This document shows, piece by piece, positions 8,021 to 15,511 of a stretch of 64,000 nt of DNA (positions are counted from its first letter, which is position 1; every line of letters begins with the position of its first letter). Origin of the DNA: Chthonomonas sp. UBA2785. GTDB lineage: Bacteria > Armatimonadota > Fimbriimonadia > Fimbriimonadales > Fimbriimonadaceae. The notes beneath the pieces are model-generated. The model was given only the letters and a program-made list of their open reading frames with translations. It made no database searches and had not been told where the DNA came from. The stretch is taken from positions 1-64,000 of the forward strand of contig DEIB01000013.1 in NCBI GenBank assembly GCA_002352215.1, given 5' to 3'. The position numbers and the translations under genes were made by a program.

Positions 8021-9175
8021 TTAAGAGTAGGACTCCATGCGGGGCCCAAAGCCTGGTGTAACGGACAGGTTTTCCCGCAATTTATCCACATCCTGCCTCT
8101 CTTCGACGAAGGATCGAAGGAAAGAACTCCCCCAAAGAATGTCGATAGGGAGCAGGACATCCTCGTATTCATACGGGGGATCGTTCCACCGCATTTGACC
8201 CTCGCTTTGGGCCCAAATGACCTGGAACATCCGGGCCGTCGCCTCCACAGGGCGGAAAGTGGCTCGGTCGGTCACATGAACGTACGCCCCGCCGCACACC
8301 TGGCCGGCGTGTTTGTGGAAAGTGGGCTGGAACGTGATGGGCCGGAACCACACCCCCGGCATGTTTAGCCCGTTCAGTTCCTCACAGAGTCGCCACGGGT
8401 CCAGCCATGGCGCGCCAAGGGTCTCAAAAGGTCTCGTCGTGCCCCGGCCCTCGCTGATGTTGGTGCCCTCAATCAGCACCATGCCTGGATACACCACGGC
8501 CGTGTCCACTGTTGGCATGTTCGGGCTGGGCGGCACCCAGGGCAGGCCAGTGGCTTCGAACATCATGTCGCGCTGCCACCCTCGGCAGGCGACGACTTCG
8601 AGTTCAGTATTCGGATAGAAGGTGTCGCGCATCCACAGCGCCATCTCCCCGAGCGTGCGCCCGTGGCGCAGCGGGCAGGGGTGGAGGCCGACAAAACTGG
8701 CAAAGGCGGGGTCGAGGAGCGGGCCTTCCACCGCCCCGCCAATCGGGTTGGGGCGATCCAGGACGGTAAGCGGGATGCCGTTACGTCCACAAGCCTTGAG
8801 GCAGTAGGCCAGCGTCCACACAAAGGTGTAGACCCGGGTGCCCACGTCTTGTACGTCGAACACCAAGCGGTCCAGCCCCGCGAGCATGGAATCGAAGGGC
8901 TCTCGCGTTTCGCCATAGAGGCTGTAGAACGGCAGGCCGGTGCGGTCGTCGCGGTAGCCCTCCCACTCAATCATGTTGTCTTGGGTGTGCCCCCAGACCC
9001 CGTGCTGGGGGCCGAACACGGCGCCCACATTCACGCCGGCTCGCAAGAAGTGATCGAGGTTGTGCACCAGGTCCGAGGCGATGGCGGCTTGGTGCGTCAC
9101 CAAGCCCACGCGCTGGCCACGCACGGCGTCAAAGCCCTCGTCAATCCATACATCCAGGCCCGTTTGCGTGCGCAT
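8021..9175 (-). CDS. DUF1343 / NamZ-type exo-beta-N-acetylmuramidase
   Basis: About 384 residues from ATG 9175 (a GTG at 9211 is an alternative). Family motifs: 'VGLVTHQAAI', 'FGPQHGVWG', 'LVFDVQDVGTRVYTF', 'LDRPNPIGG', 'RHGRTLGEMA', 'SPNMPT' and 'EGTNISEGRGTTRPFE'. NamZ removes terminal MurNAc from peptidoglycan fragments, which serves cell-wall recycling or scavenging. No clear signal peptide is visible, so it may act in the cytoplasm on imported muropeptides. It lies directly after a HIT-family gene on the same strand. Confidence 0.88.
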   Translation of the reverse strand: MRTQTGLDVWIDEGFDAVRGQRVGLVTHQAAIASDLVHNLDHFLRAGVNVGAVFGPQHGVWGHTQDNMIEWEGYRDDRTGLPFYSLYGETREPFDSMLAGLDRLVFDVQDVGTRVYTFVWTLAYCLKACGRNGIPLTVLDRPNPIGGAVEGPLLDPAFASFVGLHPCPLRHGRTLGEMALWMRDTFYPNTELEVVACRGWQRDMMFEATGLPWVPPSPNMPTVDTAVVYPGMVLIEGTNISEGRGTTRPFETLGAPWLDPWRLCEELNGLNMPGVWFRPITFQPTFHKHAGQVCGGAYVHVTDRATFRPVEATARMFQVIWAQSEGQMRWNDPPYEYEDVLLPIDILWGSSFLRSFVEERQDVDKLRENLSVTPGFGPRMESYS

Positions 9176-9215
9176 CGCGCTTGACTTTACTGGCCCGGGG
9201 GCGGCAGGCACAAGA

Positions 9216-9548
9216 CTAGCCCGGGGGCCAGCTCAGGTCGCGCCCGCCAATCAGGTGCACGTGCAGGTGCGGCACGGTCTGCCCGGCCTGCACGCCTTGG
9301 TTGATGACCAGGCGGTAGCCGTCAGTCAGGCCCTGCTGTTCGGCAATCAGGCGAGCCGCGTACAGCAGGCGTTCGTGGTCGCCGTGGGGTTCCACCGTCG
9401 CCACGCCCTCAATCTCGGTCTTCGGGATGATGAGGACGTGCACCGGGGCCTGCGGATTGATATCCCGGATGGCGAAGCAGTGCTCGTCTTGGTAGAGAAT
9501 CTCGCCCGGGATTTCCCCGTTGAGGATCTTGGTGAAGAGGGTCGGCAT
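9216..9548 (-). CDS. HIT-family (HINT-like) nucleotide hydrolase
   Basis: 110 residues from ATG 9548. Contains 'TLFTKILNGEIPGEILYQDE', 'INPQAPVHVLIIPK' and the catalytic histidine triad HLHVHL. HINT proteins hydrolyse AMP-lysine or AMP-amide type bonds. The start overlaps the stop of the upstream large secreted-protein gene (TAATG), so translation is coupled, although no functional link between the two is known to me. Confidence 0.93.
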   Translation of the reverse strand: MPTLFTKILNGEIPGEILYQDEHCFAIRDINPQAPVHVLIIPKTEIEGVATVEPHGDHERLLYAARLIAEQQGLTDGYRLVINQGVQAGQTVPHLHVHLIGGRDLSWPPG

Positions 9549-11455
9549 TAAGGCGTGCCTCCCACCATGGCTACGGGGTGGACGCGCATCGGGCTCGGGG
9601 TGGCGCCCACCGGCCACACGGCGCGCAAGTAAACGTAGCGCGCCTGAACCGACCGCGCGGCATACATCCCTCCCGGACCCGCCGCGATTTGGCTGACATG
9701 GGGGATGCGGATCCAGCGGCTGCCGGTGCCGGGTTCGCCGGTGCGGCGCGTGCGGAGTTCCATGCGGAGCGGAGCCGGGCCATCGAAGGTGATGCCGCCA
9801 ATCTGCCGGTCGCGGCTGATGTCGTAAATGACTTCGGTCACGCGGCCTTCCATATCCACGGCAAAGGCGGCCTGGGCGGGCTGCGGCACGTCCACGGGTA
9901 TGGGCGCGCGGCCTTGGGTCAAGTCGCTGGCACGGTCCACAGGTCGGTCGCTGAGGTTCGCGCGGAGGTGAATCCAGGCAGCGGCTTGCCCCGTCACCAG
10001 GCGCTCGTACAGCAACCGGCTGGAATCTATGGCAATCTCCGCCACATCGCCGCCTTGGGTCACGGTCACGGGCACATCCTTGCCCTCGGCGTTCCAGCCC
10101 TGCTTGTCCTTGCGCGAGATGGGGAAGAGGCCGTTAGGCGTGCGAGCCACTTCGGCGCCCTGGTCCGGGTTCAAAACCATCACTTTCGCCCCCTCAATGC
10201 GCTGATTGCTCGCGTCGCGAAGGTCGATGATGAGGGTGGTGGGGCCGGCCTCAATCTTGTCGAGGTCGGCGGGCTTCATCGTGGCCTTGGCGTGCAGCCA
10301 CGCGGCAAAGTCATTCGGGAGAACGTTGGTGCGGAAGTCATCCCACGGCGATTCCTCTGGCCAATCCCATACCGCCAGGGTGCGTGGAGCGCTGGGTGGC
10401 AAGATGAAGTCGGCCCGGCGGTCGCGGTTGGCCGTCATCTCCCAGAACGGGATCGAGGCGTCAATCATCAGTCCGGTGTGCGCAAGGCGGCCTTGGCTGC
10501 CGCTCATGGCATAGGCGGTGCGGGAGGTGGGGAGCCCAACTTCATTGGCGCGGCGCACGTCGTGGGGCAACCATGCCCCCACGGCCGGCGTGGCCATCGG
10601 ATAGATGCGGACCGCGTTGTTCTGGGGGATCGTGTCGCCCGCCACGTCCAGCTTGGCTACCACCGGGCCGCTATTCGCGGGCAAGGCCACCGGAATCTCC
10701 TGCGATGCGCCCGGCCCGAGCGGCGGGGTGCTGATGGCGCTCACATTGGCGCCAGTGAACGAAATCAACCCAGCGGGGAGGGATTCCGTGCCTGTGTTCC
10801 GCACGGTCACGCTCCAGCGGCGCGCGCCGGTGCTATCCACTTGCAGTTTCGGTTCTTCCAGGGTGGCGTCCACGGCCCCTGGGGTCATCCACGAGGCTTT
10901 GACCTCTAGGCGGGGATAGCCCTGCGCGGATTCGAAGGAAGGAATCTCGGCCATCTGCCCAAATTCAATCGCCAACCCGTAGTGGTTAAACGGGTGGTCG
11001 ATCATCTCTTGCACCGCGCCGCGCAGTCCTTCAATGCGGACCCCGTTCGGGCTTTGGCTCATCGTCACGCCGGGGATGTCTTCGCTGTCCTCGCTCCCTT
11101 CGGCCCCGCCGCGCTGCCACTTGCGGGTGCCCTGGGCCAGGCTCCAGTTGGCTTCGTCTTGTCCCCAGGGTCGCCGCACGATGCGTACCGAGTTCAGGGT
11201 GGTGGGGCGCGTACCGAGCACGGTCAAATCGAGGCTTGCGAGTTGCACACTCATCAAGCCCATGGGCGCGCGGGTATCGGCAAAGTCAATTAGAAGCACG
11301 CGGCGAGGTCCCACGGCCAGCACCGGGCTTTGGCCAAAAGTTTGCTCCTTCGCGCTCTCGGCCAGCACGGTATCGAAGCCGCGATCCCAAACCTGGTCGG
11401 CGCCAACGGGTTGTTGAGCAAGGGCGAGCAACGCCGTGCAAGCAACGAAGGTCAT
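9548..11455 (-). CDS. Large secreted protein of unknown function with a CARDB-like segment
   Basis: 635 residues; N-terminal signal peptide (MTFVACTALLALAQQ). Residues around 205-275 look like a CARDB-type beta-sandwich (WSVTVRNTGTESLPAGLISF, then GPGASQEIPVALP). The rest is beta-rich with several discoidin-like or carbohydrate-binding-like stretches at the C-terminus ('ARYVYLRAVWP'). No catalytic motif recognised. A TAAACT-N6-ATG promoter geometry precedes it, suggesting a leaderless mRNA even though the upstream methyltransferase stop is only about 20 bases away. It heads a likely transcript with the HIT and NamZ-type genes. Confidence 0.75.
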   Translation of the reverse strand: MTFVACTALLALAQQPVGADQVWDRGFDTVLAESAKEQTFGQSPVLAVGPRRVLLIDFADTRAPMGLMSVQLASLDLTVLGTRPTTLNSVRIVRRPWGQDEANWSLAQGTRKWQRGGAEGSEDSEDIPGVTMSQSPNGVRIEGLRGAVQEMIDHPFNHYGLAIEFGQMAEIPSFESAQGYPRLEVKASWMTPGAVDATLEEPKLQVDSTGARRWSVTVRNTGTESLPAGLISFTGANVSAISTPPLGPGASQEIPVALPANSGPVVAKLDVAGDTIPQNNAVRIYPMATPAVGAWLPHDVRRANEVGLPTSRTAYAMSGSQGRLAHTGLMIDASIPFWEMTANRDRRADFILPPSAPRTLAVWDWPEESPWDDFRTNVLPNDFAAWLHAKATMKPADLDKIEAGPTTLIIDLRDASNQRIEGAKVMVLNPDQGAEVARTPNGLFPISRKDKQGWNAEGKDVPVTVTQGGDVAEIAIDSSRLLYERLVTGQAAAWIHLRANLSDRPVDRASDLTQGRAPIPVDVPQPAQAAFAVDMEGRVTEVIYDISRDRQIGGITFDGPAPLRMELRTRRTGEPGTGSRWIRIPHVSQIAAGPGGMYAARSVQARYVYLRAVWPVGATPSPMRVHPVAMVGGTP

Positions 11456-11461
11456 AGTCTC

Positions 11462-11467
11462 AGTTTA
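11462..11467 (-). promoter_or_regulatory. Leaderless-type -10 element (TAAACT) for the 635-aa gene
   Basis: TAAACT, six bases, then ATG 11455. One of at least thirteen cases with identical spacing in the window; this is a weaker -10 match. Confidence 0.45.
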
Positions 11468-11475
11468 GACGTCCG

Positions 11476-12219
11476 TTACCAGGCAACGTAATGAACTCGG
11501 TCACTGGTCCGGGTCGGCGGGTCCAGGGTGTAGCTGGCCAGGCAGTGGATGTGCTCAAACCCGGCGTCGTAAAGCCCCTCCACCACTTCCTCGGAGCGGT
11601 GCGCTCGCTGGACGTGCACCTCTTGGAACGGCTCGCCATCGCGCGGCCAAAACTGCATCCGCACCTGGATGATGCGGCTTTCGGGGTCGTAATCGCCCTT
11701 CCAGCGGTAGCGCAGACGTAGGTGCTTGCGCTCGTCAGACATATCGAAGAGCTTTTCCTCGAAGGCGTAAGCGGTGTTGAGGTCGAAAATGAACGCCGCC
11801 CCCGGCTTGAGGTGCTTGCGCACCTGGGCCAGCGCCGCCCGGAACCCCTCTAGCGAGGGGATGTAATTGAGGGAATCGAAGAAGGAATACGCGCCGTCGT
11901 ACTGCTCGCCGAATTCAAAGTTGGTCGCATCGGCCACACGGAAGGTGAGCGGGTGCGGCCCGGGGTTGCGTTTGCGCTTGGCCGCCTCGATCATGGCCGC
12001 ACTGAGGTCAAACCCTGTGACCTGGTAGCCCACCCGCGAGAGCTCCCTAGCCACCTTGCCGGTGCCGCAGGCGACGTCGAGCACGTGGTTGGGGTCTTGG
12101 TCGTAGGTCAGCAAGAGCAAGCGGTAGTAGTCCACCCACATGTCGTAGGGGACCGACTGCATCAGCTGCTCGTAATAGGGGGCCAGAGGCCCGAAGGATT
12201 TAGGCTCGCCGCTGGGCAC
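11476..12219 (-). CDS. Class I SAM-dependent methyltransferase
   Basis: About 247 residues if started at GTG 12219; a TTG at 12240 is the alternative. Rossmann motif I 'VLDVACGTGKVARELS', motif II acidic 'VTGFDLSAAMI', and 'FSFFDSLNYIPS'-like post-motif region place it with the Methyltransf_25/DUF type small-molecule methyltransferases. It overlaps the 3' end of pstA by 20 bases and occupies the place where pstB would normally follow. Substrate unknown; I see no reason to tie it to phosphate uptake beyond co-transcription. Confidence 0.85.
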   Translation of the reverse strand: MPSGEPKSFGPLAPYYEQLMQSVPYDMWVDYYRLLLLTYDQDPNHVLDVACGTGKVARELSRVGYQVTGFDLSAAMIEAAKRKRNPGPHPLTFRVADATNFEFGEQYDGAYSFFDSLNYIPSLEGFRAALAQVRKHLKPGAAFIFDLNTAYAFEEKLFDMSDERKHLRLRYRWKGDYDPESRIIQVRMQFWPRDGEPFQEVHVQRAHRSEEVVEGLYDAGFEHIHCLASYTLDPPTRTSDRVHYVAW

Positions 12220-13102
12220 GCATCCGCATGATGATCGCAATCGCGTTGAGGCTGATGAGGATTCCCATCAGCACGATGATGGTGCTGGCCGAGAGGTCTT
12301 TGAAATCTTGCTGCGGTCTTTGCGCCCAGTTGAACACCTGGAGCGGCAACACACCATAGCTATCAAATGGGCCGGTGGGCACGCTGTTCACCATGACGGC
12401 GGCCCCCACCACGATGAGCGGCGCGGTTTCGCCGATGGCGCGGCTGGCGGCGAGGATGATGCCGGTGAGGATGCCCGGAGTGGCCTGGGGCAACACCACG
12501 CGCCGGATGGTTTGCCAGCGGGTGGCACCCAGGGCCAGTGAACCATCGCGCAGGCTGGAAGGCACCGCTTTGAGGGCTTCCTGCGCCACCATGATGACCA
12601 GGGGCAGCGAGAGCAGGCTCATGGTCAGGGCCCCGGCCAATAGGGTTTTGCCCGAGCGGGCGTCCCCCGCCAAAACGGCTACGAACGGCACAAAAATGGC
12701 CAAGCCCAGCATCCCGTAGATGATGGAGGGCACCCCGCTCAGGTTCGCGATATTGAGCTGGATGATGCGCTTGAACCACGAGTCACGCCGGTTGAACTCT
12801 TCCAGATAGATGGCCGCCCCGACCCCAATCGGCACCGTGAAGAGCAGGGTGAGCGACATGATCCAGAGCGTGCCAAAGAGCGCATGGCGCGCCCCGCTGC
12901 CGGTGGCGCGTCGGCCCGGGAATTCGTTGATCAAGTCCGGACCAAGGTAGCGCATGCCGCTGGAGCCGATCCGATACAGCAAGATGACAAGCAGACTGAC
13001 GGCGATGAACGCGGCGATGCCCATGAGCACCACGAAAACGCGGTCCACCGTCTTGCGCTGGCGGATGCGGGCGGCCGCCGCCGGGGTGGAAAACCGGCTC
13101 AT
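12200..13102 (-). CDS. pstA: Phosphate ABC transporter permease PstA
   Basis: 300 residues with about six membrane helices and the permease signature 'EALKAVPSSLRDGSLALGATRWQTIRRVVLPQA' region (EAA loop), plus 'ASRAIGETAPLIVVGAA', which is characteristic of PstA. It forms the inner-membrane channel for high-affinity phosphate import together with PstC. ATG 13102 overlaps the pstC stop as ATGA. An N-terminal 'RIRQRKTVDRVFVVLMG' is typical. Confidence 0.95.
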   Translation of the reverse strand: MSRFSTPAAAARIRQRKTVDRVFVVLMGIAAFIAVSLLVILLYRIGSSGMRYLGPDLINEFPGRRATGSGARHALFGTLWIMSLTLLFTVPIGVGAAIYLEEFNRRDSWFKRIIQLNIANLSGVPSIIYGMLGLAIFVPFVAVLAGDARSGKTLLAGALTMSLLSLPLVIMVAQEALKAVPSSLRDGSLALGATRWQTIRRVVLPQATPGILTGIILAASRAIGETAPLIVVGAAVMVNSVPTGPFDSYGVLPLQVFNWAQRPQQDFKDLSASTIIVLMGILISLNAIAIIMRMRAQRRA

Positions 13103-14037
13103 GAATACACCTGCCGGTACTTGCGCACAAACTTGTTCGCCAAGAGATTGAGCCCGAGGGTGATGAAGAACAGCGTGAGGCCGACGGCGAACACGGTGAA
13201 GTAGTCAATGCCGCCCCGGGGCAGGTCGCCCTTGCTCGTGTTCACGATGTAGGCGGTCATCGTCATCCCGCCGTCGAGGAAGTTGGCCGTGAGGTTGGGC
13301 ATGAGGCCCGCCGCCATCGCCACCGCCATGACTTCGCCGACCGCGCGGGAGATGGCCAAGATGAACGAGGCGACGATGCCCGAGAGCGCCGCCGGGATGA
13401 CGACGTCCTTGATAGATTCGAACTTGGTGGCCCCCATCGCCACGGCTCCATCGGGCAGGGAACGGGGCACGGAGGAAATCGCGTCCTCGCATAGCGAGCT
13501 GACCAGGGGCAGGGTCATGATCCCGACCACTATGGCCCCGGCCAACAGATTCAGCGGCGCGATAGTAGGGAAGATGCCACGCAGGAACGGGGTGACAACG
13601 GTGAGCGCAAAGTAGCCGTAGACGACGGTCGGCACCCCGGCCAGCAATTCCAGCGCGGGCTTGACCACGTTTCGCACCTTGCGCGGGGCGTATTCGGCCA
13701 AGAAAATGCCCACCATCAGGCCAAGCGGAATGCTGATGAACGCCGAGCCGAGCGTGATGAGCAGCGTGGACGAGACCAGCGGCAAAATGCCGAACTTGCC
13801 ACCGGCGGGTTGCCATTCCCGGCCGGTGAGGAACTCACCGACGGAGACCTGCTGGAAGAACGGCAGTGAATTAAGGAGAAGCACCACCACGATGCCGATG
13901 GTGGTGAAGGCAGAAACCAGGGTGGCCGAGAAGGTGCCGCCCTGGATGAACTGCTCGATGAGACGCTGGTTGCCCCGCTTGGAGCGCAACATAATGGCGG
14001 CCCGATCGCCCGCTGAATTCGGAATCGGTGCCGCCAT
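13099..14037 (-). CDS. pstC: Phosphate ABC transporter permease PstC
   Basis: 312 residues, about six helices, EAA loop 'CEDAISSVPRSLPDGAVAMGATKFESI' region split by a Pro-rich turn, and 'SRAVGEVMAVAMAAG', the PstC counterpart of the GETAP motif. Pairs with PstA. Start ATG 14037 lies 15 bases after the pstS stop. The operon continues into pstA without a gap. Confidence 0.95.
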   Translation of the reverse strand: MAAPIPNSAGDRAAIMLRSKRGNQRLIEQFIQGGTFSATLVSAFTTIGIVVVLLLNSLPFFQQVSVGEFLTGREWQPAGGKFGILPLVSSTLLITLGSAFISIPLGLMVGIFLAEYAPRKVRNVVKPALELLAGVPTVVYGYFALTVVTPFLRGIFPTIAPLNLLAGAIVVGIMTLPLVSSLCEDAISSVPRSLPDGAVAMGATKFESIKDVVIPAALSGIVASFILAISRAVGEVMAVAMAAGLMPNLTANFLDGGMTMTAYIVNTSKGDLPRGGIDYFTVFAVGLTLFFITLGLNLLANKFVRKYRQVYS

Positions 14038-14052
14038 AGTCTGTGGTCTAGG

Positions 14053-15117
14053 TTACTTGGTGGCGGTAGCCGCTGCGCCCGAACTCAGGGCATCGGCCAT
14101 CGACATTCCCGGCTTAAAGGTGTTGAAAACTGCACCGGTGATGCCCTTTTCCACTCGTTCCCAAGCCTTGGCGTAGATGTCGGCGGGGAGCGGGACGAAG
14201 CCGGTGTCCTTCACCAGGCCGCTTCCACCTTCCATCGCGAACTTCACGAACGCCTTCACTTCCGGTCGCTCCAGGCTCTTCTTGTTGATGTAGATGAGCA
14301 GCGGGCGGGAGAGCGGCGAGTAGGTGCCGTCTTGCACGGTGGTGCCGTCCGGGGTCACGGGGCCGTTGCCGCCGTCAATGGCGACCACGTTCAGGCTGTC
14401 CTTGTTCTCTTCGTAGTAGGCAAGGCCGAGGTAGCCGAGGGCACCCTTGTCGCCCGTCACGGCCGGAACCATGGAGCTGTACTCGGGGAACTGGTTGTAG
14501 TCTTGGCGACCCTGGTCGGTGCCGCCGTTCACGGTTTCGTTGAAGTACTCGTAGGTGCCGTGGGCGTCGGTCGGGCCGCAGAGCACCAGCTTCTGGTCGG
14601 GGAACGCCGGGTTGATGTCCTTCCAGTTGGTGATCTTGCTGTCCTTGTGCCAGACCTTCTTCAGGTCGTCAATGGTCATGGACTTGGCCCAGGTGTTCTC
14701 CTTGTTCACCACGACGGTCAGGCCGTCGAAAGCGATGGGGACTTCAATGAATTCGATACCGGCCTTCTTGAGGGCTTCGATCTCCTTGTCCTTAATCGGG
14801 CGGCTGGCGGTGGCGATGTCAATTTCGCCGCGAGCGAACATTTCCATGCCCGCGCCGGTGCCGGCTTGGTTGACCACCGTCTTCACATTCGGCGCCATGT
14901 TGCCGAAGCCGTCCTTGCTGGCAAAGGCTTCGACGATGGGATAGACCGTGCTCGATCCGTCGATCTTAATGTCGCCCGAGAGGTTCGTATCGGTTTCCGT
15001 GACAGCCGGGCTACCGCCTGTGGTCGTCGTTTCTTCGGTCTTGGCCGACGGGGCACAAGCCCCTCCAAGCAGGGCGCCTGCCAACGCCAGAGTGCAAATC
15101 GGAATCCAACTTCGCAT
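14053..15117 (-). CDS. pstS: Phosphate-binding lipoprotein PstS
   Basis: 354 residues with a lipoprotein signal (LAGALLGGAC, Cys at about 21) and a Thr-rich linker. Family motifs: 'IKIDGSSTVYPI', 'GTGAGMEMFARGEIDIATASRPI', 'VVVNKENTWA' and 'KGALGYLGLAYYEEN'. It captures phosphate at the outer face and delivers it to PstCA. GGGGAA precedes ATG 15117, and a two-repeat Pho-box-like element lies 34-50 bases upstream, so phosphate control is likely. pstB and phoU are not adjacent. Confidence 0.95.
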   Translation of the reverse strand: MRSWIPICTLALAGALLGGACAPSAKTEETTTTGGSPAVTETDTNLSGDIKIDGSSTVYPIVEAFASKDGFGNMAPNVKTVVNQAGTGAGMEMFARGEIDIATASRPIKDKEIEALKKAGIEFIEVPIAFDGLTVVVNKENTWAKSMTIDDLKKVWHKDSKITNWKDINPAFPDQKLVLCGPTDAHGTYEYFNETVNGGTDQGRQDYNQFPEYSSMVPAVTGDKGALGYLGLAYYEENKDSLNVVAIDGGNGPVTPDGTTVQDGTYSPLSRPLLIYINKKSLERPEVKAFVKFAMEGGSGLVKDTGFVPLPADIYAKAWERVEKGITGAVFNTFKPGMSMADALSSGAAATATK

Positions 15118-15150
15118 AGTGTTTCCCCGCTTTCGAGTTTCACTAGCGAA

Positions 15151-15167
15151 TGTTAAGGAATTGTTAA
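15151..15167 (-). promoter_or_regulatory. Candidate Pho box upstream of pstS
   Basis: On the minus strand two TTAACA hexamers (15167-15162 and 15156-15151) repeat with 11-bp period, matching the TTAACA-N5-TTAACA arrangement of Bacillus PhoP sites. It sits between acpS and pstS, 34 bases before the pstS ATG. Confidence 0.6.
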
Positions 15168-15169
15168 GG

Positions 15170-15511
15170 CTAGGGCGGGCCGACCACTTGAGCGACCGCT
15201 ACGGCCATGTCTCGCTCGTGACTGATGGACACAAGGACCCGGCAGCCGGGGGGCAAGCGATGGGGGGCCACATGGACTTCGGGGGCGCCGCTCAGGTCGT
15301 TCACCACAATCACGTCGTGCCAACCGGGGCGCGTGCCCAGCGCTTTCGCGACGGCTTCTTTCACCGCCCACCGCCCGGCCACGCGTTGCGGGCTTAACGT
15401 TTGCTCGCGCTCGCTGGGGGCGAGGATGCGATCGAGGAATCCCGGCCTCTGCATCGCCTTCGTGATGCGCTCCACGCTGACAATATCAATCCCCAGCCCG
15501 CGGACCGTCAT
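15170..15511 (-). CDS. acpS: Holo-[acyl-carrier-protein] synthase
   Basis: 113 residues, the usual AcpS size. 'GLGIDIVSVERI' carries the metal-binding Asp, and 'GRWAVKEAVAKALG' carries the catalytic Glu-Lys pair. It attaches 4'-phosphopantetheine to acyl carrier protein. ATG 15511 overlaps the stop of the EtfD-like gene as ATGA, an unusual coupling for acpS. Its stop is followed at once by the pstS control region. Confidence 0.95.
   Translation of the reverse strand: MTVRGLGIDIVSVERITKAMQRPGFLDRILAPSEREQTLSPQRVAGRWAVKEAVAKALGTRPGWHDVIVVNDLSGAPEVHVAPHRLPPGCRVLVSISHERDMAVAVAQVVGPP

Noticed and set aside
9578..10909. A 443-residue plus-strand frame
   Set aside because: Antisense to a secreted protein with signal peptide; Gly/His/Arg-rich composition typical of a shadow frame in high-G+C DNA.
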